From Ammoniphilus sp. YIM 78166 (GTDB taxonomy: Bacteria > Bacillota > Bacilli > Aneurinibacillales > RAOX-1): a stretch of DNA of 64,000 nt. The translations under genes and the position numbers were made by a program. The notes under the pieces are model-generated. The model was not told the DNA's origin. It ran no database searches and worked only from the letters and a program-made list of their open reading frames with translations. This document shows, piece by piece, positions 56,919 through 64,000 of this stretch (the stretch's first letter is position 1; every line of letters starts with the position of its first letter). The DNA lies in contig NZ_SDLR01000011.1 in assembly GCF_004522215.1 (NCBI RefSeq), positions 35,178-99,177 of the forward strand, given 5' to 3'.

Positions 56919-58832
56919 ATGACGCAATCGAATATAAAAGTAACGGTACAAAAGTTTGGTAACTTCCTTAGCTCCATGGTCATGCCGAACATATCCGCTT
57001 TTATTGCTTGGGGCTTAATTACAGCTTTATTTATTCCTACTGGCTTTATTCCAAATGAAAGCCTTGCCAAAATGGTCGGTCCGATGGTGACCTACTTGCT
57101 TCCTATTTTAATAGGTTACACAGGAGGTAAACTGGTACATGATCAGCGTGGAGCTGTTGTCGGGGCTATAGCAACTATGGGTGTCATTGCCGGTGCTAAT
57201 ATTCCGATGTTTCTTGGGGCTATGATTATTGGCCCGCTAGGCGGCTATATAATTAAGAAATTCGATCAATTAATTGAAGGAAAAGTCAGAACTGGATTTG
57301 AAATGTTGGTAAACAATTTTTCTGCCGGGATCCTTGGCGCGATCCTTGCCATTCTTGCTTTCTCAGGGGTTGGCCCTGCAGTTGACGCGTTCACGGGTTG
57401 GCTTGTATCCGGAGTAGACTGGTTGGTTGGGACGGGGCTGCTGCCATTGACAAGCATCCTGATCGAACCGGCAAAAGTGTTATTCTTAAATAATGCTATC
57501 AACCACGGCGTACTTTCACCAATCGGTGTCGAGCAGGTAAAAGAAACAGGACAGTCGATCTTATTCCTTCTAGAAGCGAATCCCGGACCTGGTATCGGTG
57601 TGCTGCTTGCGTATATGTTTTTCGGCAAAGGCACGGCGAAAAAGTCAGCGTCTGGTGCCGGGATCATTCACTTTTTCGGCGGGATTCATGAAATCTATTT
57701 TCCATATATCCTGATGCGCCCCATGCTTTTCCTTGCCGTTATCCTTGGCGGAATGACTGGCGTGTTTACATTGGTTCTTTTAGGGGGCGGATTATTCGCA
57801 CCGTCATCTCCAGGCAGTATCCTTGCCATTACGGCGGTAACGCCTCACCATGCGGGTGCTTATATTGCTAACTTTGCCGGTGTACTGGCGGCGGCGGCCG
57901 TATCCTTCGTTGTCTCTACCTTTATTTTAAAAACAGGGAAGCAGGGCGAAGAAGATATTGAAGCAGCAGCTCAAAAAATGCAAGAAATGAAAGGCAAGAA
58001 AAGCTCTGTATCTAATGTATTTACAGAAGAACAAGGCGCTCTGCCTGATCATGTTACAAAAATCATCTTTGCCTGCGATGCTGGTATGGGATCAAGTGCC
58101 ATGGGGGCTTCCCTACTTCGTAAAAAGGTAAAGGAGGCTGGCATGGATATTTCTGTCACCAATATGTCCATCAGCAATCTGCCAGCCGATGCCCAGATTG
58201 TGATCACGCAAGAGGAACTGACACCAAGAGCCCGAAACAAAGTACCAGATGCTTATCATATTTCTGTCGATAACTTCCTATCTAGTCCAGAGTACGATAA
58301 GCTGATCAGCGAGCTGCAGTTCCCAGCCAATTCGGAGCTTTATGAACTGGTTGAGGAGGCAGAAGAAAATGGTACGGATAATCAGGATCAAGAAATGGGG
58401 CATGATGACGATTTGCTCCGTCCGGAAAACGTCTTTTTGAACCAGGAGTTTGCCAACAAGGAAGAAGCGATCCGCTTTGCTGGAAGAGCCTTAGTCAATG
58501 CCGGATACGTAAATGAAAGTTATATTGAGGCCATGATAGAGCGAGATAATATCACTTCGACTTATATGGGAAATGATGTTGCCATCCCACATGGAACAGA
58601 AGAAGCCAAAAAGGCTGTCATCAAATCAGGATTTACAGTTCTGCAGGTCCCAAATGGTGTGGATTTTGATGGTCAGAAAGCCCGTTTGATTTTCGGCATT
58701 GCGGGGAAAGACGGCACACATCTTGAAATTCTATCTGGCATTGCGATTACGTGCTCGGAGATGGAAAATATCGAAGAAATGGTGAAGGCAAAAACAGCTC
58801 AGGAAATGATCGATATCATTGGAAAAAAATAA
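56919..58832 (+). CDS. mtlA: Mannitol-specific PTS enzyme IICBA
   Basis: Imports mannitol and phosphorylates it to mannitol 1-phosphate. 637 aa with all three domains in one chain: IIC with about 8 membrane helices (1-345, GGIHEIYFPYILMRP signature near 250), IIB with phospho-Cys in IIFACDAGMGSSAMG (about 384), IIA with phospho-His in VAIPHGTEEA (about 560). Bacillus usually encodes separate IIA (MtlF), whereas this fused form equals the enterobacterial arrangement in length. The ribosome site AAAGGAGAG lies 9 bases upstream. No mtlR or mtlF gene is within the window. Confidence 0.95.
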   Translation: MTQSNIKVTVQKFGNFLSSMVMPNISAFIAWGLITALFIPTGFIPNESLAKMVGPMVTYLLPILIGYTGGKLVHDQRGAVVGAIATMGVIAGANIPMFLGAMIIGPLGGYIIKKFDQLIEGKVRTGFEMLVNNFSAGILGAILAILAFSGVGPAVDAFTGWLVSGVDWLVGTGLLPLTSILIEPAKVLFLNNAINHGVLSPIGVEQVKETGQSILFLLEANPGPGIGVLLAYMFFGKGTAKKSASGAGIIHFFGGIHEIYFPYILMRPMLFLAVILGGMTGVFTLVLLGGGLFAPSSPGSILAITAVTPHHAGAYIANFAGVLAAAAVSFVVSTFILKTGKQGEEDIEAAAQKMQEMKGKKSSVSNVFTEEQGALPDHVTKIIFACDAGMGSSAMGASLLRKKVKEAGMDISVTNMSISNLPADAQIVITQEELTPRARNKVPDAYHISVDNFLSSPEYDKLISELQFPANSELYELVEEAEENGTDNQDQEMGHDDDLLRPENVFLNQEFANKEEAIRFAGRALVNAGYVNESYIEAMIERDNITSTYMGNDVAIPHGTEEAKKAVIKSGFTVLQVPNGVDFDGQKARLIFGIAGKDGTHLEILSGIAITCSEMENIEEMVKAKTAQEMIDIIGKK

Positions 58833-58856
58833 TTAAACCGATAAAGGAATGATTTC

Positions 58857-60008
58857 ATGACACAAGCCGTACATTTTGGAGCAGGGAACATCGGTAGAGG
58901 GTTTATTGGAGCCCTTTTTTCCCAGTCAGGATACCATGTTATTTTTGTAGATATTGCAGAACAGATTATTGATCAACTGAACAAGGAAAAACAGTACAAG
59001 GTCAAGCTGGCCACAGACGAACAGGAAACCATAACCATTCAGAACGTTTCAGGGCTGAATAATCTCAAACAGGAAAACGAAGTGGTAGAAGCAATCAAGG
59101 AGGCCGATTTTTTGACAACGGCCATTGGACCCAGCATCCTTCCGAGAATTGCGCCATTAATCGCCAAAGGCTTGGCTGCAAGAGTAAAGGAGAATAGGGA
59201 AAAGCTTTATGTCATTGCCTGTGAAAACCAAATCTCGGCAACTGATCTGCTAAAAGGCTATATTCTGGAGCACTTGGATCAGGAGACCCAAGAAAAGGTT
59301 CTATCCCAAGTTGCTTTCTTGAATTCAGCTGTTGACCGAATTGTGCCGATTCAAAACAACCAAGGTTCACTCGATGTTCTCGTTGAGCCTTACCATGAAT
59401 GGGTCGTGGAAACAACCGAAGAAATCCCCCCCATTGAAGGGATGAAAATAGTCCCGGAACTCGCTCCTTTTATTGAGAGAAAATTGTTTACCGTAAACAC
59501 AGGACATGCCGTAATTGCGTACTTCGGCTATCTGGCAAACAAAGAAACGATTGATCAGACACTAGCGGATGTGGATATTTATCAACAGGTAAAGGAAACG
59601 CTCGGTGAGACCGGCGCCTATCTCATCTATGAATACCATCTGGACCCGAACGAACATCAGCACTATATAGATAAAATCATCAGCCGTTTCCAAAATACTC
59701 ATTTAAATGATAGTGTAACAAGAGTCGCACGTTCACCCATTAGGAAGCTTGGCCCAGAGGACAGGCTCGTACGCCCGGCAACTCAAGCGCAAAAAGCAGG
59801 ACTGCCCTACACTAATCTGGCCAAAGCCATCGCGGCAGCCTTGCTGTTTGATTTTAAGGAAGATGAAGAAGCAGTCAAACTGCAGGCTATGATAAAAGAA
59901 CAGGGTGTGCCCTTTGTCCTTCAAGAGGTGTGTGGGCTGGCTGAATCAAGCGAGCTTGCCAAAGCGATTATCGGGCAGTATGAAGTGCTAAAGGGGGACC
60001 AACGGTAA
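58857..60008 (+). CDS. mtlD: Mannitol-1-phosphate 5-dehydrogenase
   Basis: Oxidises mannitol 1-phosphate to fructose 6-phosphate with NAD+. 383 aa, usual length. N-terminal VHFGAGNIGRGFIGALF (about 5-21), VNTGHAVIAYFGYLAN in the catalytic Lys/His region, and RVARSPIRKLGPEDRLVRPA. It begins 24 bases after mtlA with AAAGGAATG. The fructose 6-phosphate can enter the pgi-zwf-gnd route. A terminator follows. Confidence 0.95.
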   Translation: MTQAVHFGAGNIGRGFIGALFSQSGYHVIFVDIAEQIIDQLNKEKQYKVKLATDEQETITIQNVSGLNNLKQENEVVEAIKEADFLTTAIGPSILPRIAPLIAKGLAARVKENREKLYVIACENQISATDLLKGYILEHLDQETQEKVLSQVAFLNSAVDRIVPIQNNQGSLDVLVEPYHEWVVETTEEIPPIEGMKIVPELAPFIERKLFTVNTGHAVIAYFGYLANKETIDQTLADVDIYQQVKETLGETGAYLIYEYHLDPNEHQHYIDKIISRFQNTHLNDSVTRVARSPIRKLGPEDRLVRPATQAQKAGLPYTNLAKAIAAALLFDFKEDEEAVKLQAMIKEQGVPFVLQEVCGLAESSELAKAIIGQYEVLKGDQR

Positions 60009-60043
60009 CAACTAGAAATGCGTTTAATATAGATACGCTGAAC

Positions 60044-60091
60044 GAGGGTGTCCCAAATGCCTAGTTTTCGAGGGGATGCCCTCTTTTTTTT
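60044..60091 (+). terminator. Terminator of mtlAD
   Basis: GAGGGTGTCCC (60044-60054) pairs with GGGGATGCCCTC (60072-60083) with wobble, followed by eight T. Confidence 0.88.
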
Positions 60092-60250
60092 GCATCTCTT
60101 TGGTATAATTAAGTCATTAGAGACTGCGATGTTGCTCAGGCACTCATCCTTTAGTTATGGAATTCGTTGCAATCTGTCATTTGACCGCATTCAAAGACAG
60201 GATTAATACATAGAAAATCTTTAGTATAGGAAGGGAAAGGGAGAGATGTT

Positions 60251-61108
60251 ATGGATTGGCTTAACGCCATGAACCGGGCGATAGACTATCTGGAGGCCAA
60301 TATGACGGAAAAGCTGGAAATCGAGAGAGTGGCAAAGATCGCTTTTTCCTCCTCGTTTCATTTTCAGCGCATGTACTATATGTTGACGGGCGTCACGGTG
60401 GCAGAATATGTTCGCAGAAGGAAGCTCACCTTGGCTGCACAGGATATATTATCGGGTGAAAAGATTATCGATGTAGCTTTTAAGTATGGATATAAAACAC
60501 CAGAAGCATTTGCCAAAGCATTTAGAAACATGCATGGGATTAGTCCTTCTGGAGTACGTGAGCCGGGAGTCAAGCTGATGGCTTATCCAAAGCTTTCCTT
60601 TCACATTTCAGTTAAAGGGGATAGAAACATGAATTACAAAATTGTGGAAAAAGGCAGCTTTACCGTAATCGGAAAACAAACTCGAATATCGGCTGTAAAC
60701 GGTGAGAACTTCAAACAAGTGCCAGAATTCTGGAAGGATTGCATGAACGATGGATCGTATGACTGGATTTGCTCTAAGGCGGGACAGCTAGGTGTGCTGG
60801 GGATATGTATGGATTTGCAACACTTTGATGAGGGGTTCTTTACCTATATGATTGGAGTAGAAGAAACGAAAGACTCGCTTCCGAGCGGTTTCCGATCAGC
60901 CACCATCCCAGCAGCGACTTGGGCTGTTTTTGAATCCGTCGGGCCATTACCGGATGCCATCCAGGATGTAACCAGAAGGATTTACACGGAGTGGTTCCCA
61001 GCAACGGGCTATCAGCATGATTGTGCACCAGAGCTTGAGGTGTATCCTGCCGGTGACACCAACTCTGCGGATTATAAGTGTGAGGTTTGGGTCCCGATTA
61101 GGAAATAG
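60251..61108 (+). CDS. AraC-family regulator with GyrI-like effector domain
   Basis: A 285-aa protein: AraC DNA-binding domain at the N-terminus (about 1-105; FSSSFHFQRMYYMLTGVTVA and IIDVAFKYGYKTPEAFAKAF) and a GyrI/SOUL-like small-molecule-binding domain (about 122-285; YKIVEKGSFTVIGKQTRISA, YEVWVPIRK-type end). This order (HTH first) is typical of multidrug- or toxin-sensing regulators of the Rob/BltR class. Its target is not evident; it precedes a formylglycine-generating-enzyme homologue by 128 bases. Confidence 0.92.
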   Translation: MDWLNAMNRAIDYLEANMTEKLEIERVAKIAFSSSFHFQRMYYMLTGVTVAEYVRRRKLTLAAQDILSGEKIIDVAFKYGYKTPEAFAKAFRNMHGISPSGVREPGVKLMAYPKLSFHISVKGDRNMNYKIVEKGSFTVIGKQTRISAVNGENFKQVPEFWKDCMNDGSYDWICSKAGQLGVLGICMDLQHFDEGFFTYMIGVEETKDSLPSGFRSATIPAATWAVFESVGPLPDAIQDVTRRIYTEWFPATGYQHDCAPELEVYPAGDTNSADYKCEVWVPIRK

Positions 61109-61236
61109 GTGTGGCAACTTGCAGTTGTCGGTGCACTTTTATGACTTTTGAAAAAAATTGCCCCTATTAAACTGTTTGTAGTTATTCTATTATAAGGATA
61201 CTGGACTACTAACCGACAACTGGAGGATGACTAGCC

Positions 61237-62217
61237 ATGGAACAAACCAAAAAAGCATGCTGCGCCGCAAGCCGAAGTGTAACGCTTGAGCTAGGCTCTA
61301 TGAATGATAAATTACCTGTCAAACAAGCAGCTGATGAGGTTCTTGAGCAGTTTAAGAGAAACTTTGTTCATATTGCAGCCGGAGAATTTTTAATGGGGAC
61401 GAACAGCAGTGAAGGGTTTCCTGCTGACGGAGAGGGACCTGTACGTAAAGTCTGTGTAAATGAATTCTATATCTCGCCGTATACCGTAACGAATGCAGAC
61501 TTTCAAGCGTTCGTCGAACAAACAGGTTATAAGACGGAAGCGGAACGTTTTGGATGGTCCTATGTGTTCCACTTGCTTGCTTCGGAAGAGGTCAAAGCGC
61601 AAGTGGAAAAAGTGCCACACGGACTGCATTGGTGGCTGCCTGTGGAGGGAGCTTCTTGGAATAAACCTGAAGGCCCTGACTCTAGTATCGAAGACCGTAT
61701 GAATCATCCCGTTGTTCATGTTTCTTGGCATGATGCGGAAGCTTTTTGCAAGTGGTCCGGTACTAGACTGCCGACAGAAGCAGAGTGGGAGTTTGCCGCG
61801 AGGGGTGGACTGATTCAGAAAACTTACCCGTGGGGAGATCTATTAAAACCAGATGGGAAGCACCGCTGCAATATTTGGCAGGGGAAGTTTCCGGATGTGA
61901 ATCATGCAAGTGATGGCTATATCGGTACTGCACCGGTAGACGCGTACGAGCCGAATGGCTATGGGCTTTACAATGTGGCCGGGAACGTATGGGAATGGTG
62001 CAGTGATTGGTTCTCGCCGAGATACCATCTGGAAACGACCAACGAGCAACCTTACTATAGTACGGAAACTGGAAAACGATCGATGCGAGGCGGCTCCTTT
62101 CTATGTCACCGCTCCTACTGTAATCGCTATCGAGTAGCTGCACGCAGTTCGAATACACCGGATAGCTCGACTAGTAATTGTGGATTTCGGGTGGTAGCTG
62201 ATAGAGTTGAATACTAG
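61237..62217 (+). CDS. Formylglycine-generating enzyme (SUMF1/FGE) homologue
   Basis: A 326-aa FGE-sulfatase-family protein. FGE oxidises a Cys in sulfatases to formylglycine using copper and O2. The catalytic/copper Cys pair is present in GGSFLCHRSYCNRYRVAARS (about 287-306), and the fold signature GTRLPTEAEWEFAARGG (about 178-194), YPWGD, NVWEWCSDWFSPRYH and SNCGFRVV match. The N-terminal CCAASR motif also occurs in many bacterial FGEs. No sulfatase gene is in the window, so its substrate lies elsewhere or differs. Strong AACTGGAGG site. Confidence 0.9.
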   Translation: MEQTKKACCAASRSVTLELGSMNDKLPVKQAADEVLEQFKRNFVHIAAGEFLMGTNSSEGFPADGEGPVRKVCVNEFYISPYTVTNADFQAFVEQTGYKTEAERFGWSYVFHLLASEEVKAQVEKVPHGLHWWLPVEGASWNKPEGPDSSIEDRMNHPVVHVSWHDAEAFCKWSGTRLPTEAEWEFAARGGLIQKTYPWGDLLKPDGKHRCNIWQGKFPDVNHASDGYIGTAPVDAYEPNGYGLYNVAGNVWEWCSDWFSPRYHLETTNEQPYYSTETGKRSMRGGSFLCHRSYCNRYRVAARSSNTPDSSTSNCGFRVVADRVEY

Positions 62218-62227
62218 GTAGATATGG

Positions 62228-62254
62228 AAACTCCGACTGCATTAGTCGGAGTTT
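62228..62254 (+). terminator. Terminator of the FGE gene
   Basis: AAACTCCGACT (62228-62238) pairs with AGTCGGAGTTT (62244-62254); only a short T-run but a perfect 11-bp stem. Confidence 0.7.
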
Positions 62255-62278
62255 CTCACGTTGAGGCCGGCCCTTCGG

Positions 62279-63151
62279 CTAAAGATCATGCTTAAAATCC
62301 AACGCTTCCACAAACTCCACAAACTCTTTGACGATTTTTAGTTCAAGGGATTTCTCATGATAAAACATCCAGGTTTTTCGAACGATGGGTTGGCCGTCTG
62401 CGTCTGTAAGGTTGATGCGGTGTAAGGACGGGTGCTTATCAGCAAAGACACTAGGCAGGATCCCATAGCCCAGGCCATTAAAGACCATTTCAGTGCATGT
62501 ATCCCCGATGTCCACTTCCATGACTACATTTGGTGGCTCCGCATAGTTTCGGCTCCACCACTGATCGATAATGTCTTTGAGAAGCGAGTCCGATTCGTAT
62601 TCAATTCGCGGAAGCCGCGGAAGTTCGCGTAAATCCACGAGTTCCTTTGAGGTTACGCAAACATTCTCTTCAAAAAGCAGGGATTTCGATTCCGGCCAAG
62701 CATATTCTCCCCGCACGATGCCAACATGAATATCCTGATTATAGATTTGGTTAAAGATCGTTCGGCTAAAGCCCGTAATCACCTTGAACTCGACATGAGG
62801 GAAAGCGTTGCGGAACAGACCAAGCAGGCGAGGCAGCTTGTATCTCGATATGTAATTGGAAACTCCAAGCCTGAGCGTCCCCGTAACTTCTTCGCCTCTA
62901 TTTAGCGCCTGCTCCTTAATCTCTCTTAGGCGGTCTAGCATCTCATCGGCGCATTTCGCTAAAAACTCTCCCTGTGGGGTAAAGTGCACCCCTTTGTTCC
63001 CGCGTTCGACGATGGTGACTTTAAACTCTTTTTCCATCTGTTGAATTCGTTTGGTTAACGAGGGCTGGGTCATATATAAGGTTTCTGCCGTTTTGGTAAT
63101 GTTCATCTTTTCATATAAAACTTTGAGAATAAGCCAATCTCGATCGTCCAA
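62279..63151 (-). CDS. LysR-family regulator (closest paralogue of the 41306 gene)
   Basis: A 290-aa LysR protein, TTG start with GGGGGGT upstream. Nearly collinear with the gene at 41306 (MDDRDWLILKVLYEKMNITK shared; VMEVDIGDTCTEMVFNGLGYGILPSV against VMEVDKGDTCTEMVIHGLGYGILPSV in parts). Its effector domain keeps the same ligand-pocket phrases, suggesting a related carboxylate effector. It diverges from a partial methyltransferase gene; an operator-like GGTACC element lies between. Confidence 0.92.
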   Translation of the reverse strand: MDDRDWLILKVLYEKMNITKTAETLYMTQPSLTKRIQQMEKEFKVTIVERGNKGVHFTPQGEFLAKCADEMLDRLREIKEQALNRGEEVTGTLRLGVSNYISRYKLPRLLGLFRNAFPHVEFKVITGFSRTIFNQIYNQDIHVGIVRGEYAWPESKSLLFEENVCVTSKELVDLRELPRLPRIEYESDSLLKDIIDQWWSRNYAEPPNVVMEVDIGDTCTEMVFNGLGYGILPSVFADKHPSLHRINLTDADGQPIVRKTWMFYHEKSLELKIVKEFVEFVEALDFKHDL

Positions 63152-63196
63152 TTCGTATACCCCCCAATAAATAGTACCTTACCACATCGAGGGAGC

Positions 63197-63223
63197 ATAG
63201 TAAAAATTTATGGGGTACCATTC
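63197..63223. promoter_or_regulatory. Second LysR operator candidate
   Basis: ATAGTAAAAATTTAT followed by GGGGTACCATTC resembles 42223-42249. It lies in the 150-base divergent region between the LysR gene and the methyltransferase gene. Confidence 0.5.
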
Positions 63224-63301
63224 CCTTTTGTTATTTTTCTTTATGGCGCTCTCGTCGTATAGTTGATGTATGAAATGGAATGACCCAAGGAGGGGACGGA
63301 C

Positions 63302-64000
63302 ATGCAAGAACAAGATCCAAAGAAAATCAAGGATGCGGTGAAAGACCAGTTTTCAAGGAATGCCGAGAAGTATGTAACCAGCGAAACCCATGCAAAAGGG
63401 GATGATTTAACTCTGATGCTAGAGTGGCTCCAGCCGCAGCCGGATTGGACCGTTCTGGACATTGCAACAGGTGGGGGACATGTGACGAAGAACCTGGCTC
63501 CTCATGTGGCCCACGTGTTTGCCACGGACCTTACCCGCGAGATGTTGGCGACAGCCCAAAAGCATCTCGCGCCTACTTGTCCCAATGTGTGGTACATGGT
63601 GGCTGATGCGGAGAGTCTCCCATTTCTTGACGGTACATTTGACCTCGTAACCTGCCGCATTGCCGCCCATCACTTTCCGAATCCTAAGGAGTTTGTGCGT
63701 GAAGCGGCTAGGGTGCTCAAGCCAGGTGGCAAGTTTCTGTTCATCGATAATGTCGTACCGGCAGATGATCAATTAGACCAGTTTGTGAATACGCTCGAAT
63801 ATATCAGAGATGAGAGCCATGGTCGCTGTCACCGAACCGAAGAGTGGACGGCCTGGGCAAACGAAGCAGGGCTGCAAATTGTTACCTCACGGTTGCGCAA
63901 GAAGACATTTGACTTTCCGACATGGGTGAGACGTACCACAAAATCTGAAGAACAAGTGACAAGAGTGGAGCAGCATATTCTTCAGGCGGATCAGAGGATG
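63302..64000 (+). CDS. Class I SAM-dependent methyltransferase, 5' part (runs off window)
   Basis: Open for 233 codons to the window end. UbiE/YcgJ-like methyltransferase: SAM motif TVLDIATGGGHVTKNLAPHV (about 54-73), post-I acidic TDLTREM, motif II-III DAESLPFLDGTFDLVTCRIA, and VLKPGGKFLFIDNVVP (about 139-154). AAGGAGGGG ribosome site 7 bases upstream of the ATG. Substrate unknown. It diverges from a LysR gene. Confidence 0.9.
   Translation, partial: MQEQDPKKIKDAVKDQFSRNAEKYVTSETHAKGDDLTLMLEWLQPQPDWTVLDIATGGGHVTKNLAPHVAHVFATDLTREMLATAQKHLAPTCPNVWYMVADAESLPFLDGTFDLVTCRIAAHHFPNPKEFVREAARVLKPGGKFLFIDNVVPADDQLDQFVNTLEYIRDESHGRCHRTEEWTAWANEAGLQIVTSRLRKKTFDFPTWVRRTTKSEEQVTRVEQHILQADQRM

Overview
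The window looks like the chromosome of a low-to-mid-GC, spore-forming Bacillales bacterium. The evidence is strong AGGAGG-type ribosome sites, frequent TTG/GTG starts, a TnrA-type MerR regulator with matching TnrA/GlnR boxes, HxlR/HxlA/HxlB, and a YheC/YheD-type and a GerPC-like spore gene. No rRNA, tRNA, phage, IS element or CRISPR array was seen. The first and last genes run off the window.

Layout. (1) 1-9.5 kb is a C1/amine module: the end of a copper amine oxidase, a membrane protein, an ammonium transporter, a shortened TnrA-like regulator, hxlB-hxlA-hxlR (minus strand) and zwf-gnd-pgi (plus strand). A 34-bp element, 31/34 identical, lies in front of both hxlAB and zwf. Read together: an amine such as methylamine is oxidised to ammonium plus formaldehyde, ammonium is handled under TnrA-type control, and formaldehyde is fixed by HxlAB and burned through a cyclic RuMP/pentose-phosphate route. 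(2) 9.7-15.5 kb is an AT-rich set of genes carrying four perfect and one near-perfect 17-bp TnrA/GlnR boxes: an unrecognised protein, a stand-alone FAD-synthetase domain, a EutQ-like cupin, an acyl-CoA-dehydrogenase-fold flavoprotein without the usual catalytic Glu, a second ammonium transporter and a tiny membrane protein. This may be an undescribed nitrogen-scavenging pathway. (3) 15.6-18.7 kb holds small membrane and spore-related genes. (4) 18.9-34.9 kb is tricarboxylate catabolism: prpF-tctCBA with a LysR regulator, a citrate lyase operon (citD-E-F, an odd citC, fused citXG), an FAH-family protein, a GntR regulator, a tartrate/D-malate dehydrogenase, a 2-hydroxyacid dehydrogenase and a second short 6-phosphogluconate dehydrogenase.

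(5) 35-41 kb: an alkyltransferase-like protein, cobT under a cobalamin riboswitch, a racemase-fold protein and an SDR, a toxin-antitoxin pair flanked by direct repeats, a universal stress protein and an MFS exporter. (6) 41.3-56.7 kb is a hydroxyacid/acid-sugar locus: LysR, an isopropylmalate-dehydrogenase-type enzyme, a class II aldolase-like protein, a DUF1537 kinase, a frameshifted isomerase, a second TctCBA, an Ldh/malate-dehydrogenase family enzyme, RraA, aconitase, a lactonase and another LysR. Intergenic arrays with a 20-21 bp period occur here. (7) 56.8-64 kb: mtlA-mtlD behind an MtlR-like palindrome, an AraC/GyrI regulator, a formylglycine-generating-enzyme homologue, a fourth LysR and a partial methyltransferase.

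The shared theme is uptake and breakdown of small amines and carboxylic acids, with NADPH and CO2 produced by pentose-phosphate enzymes.
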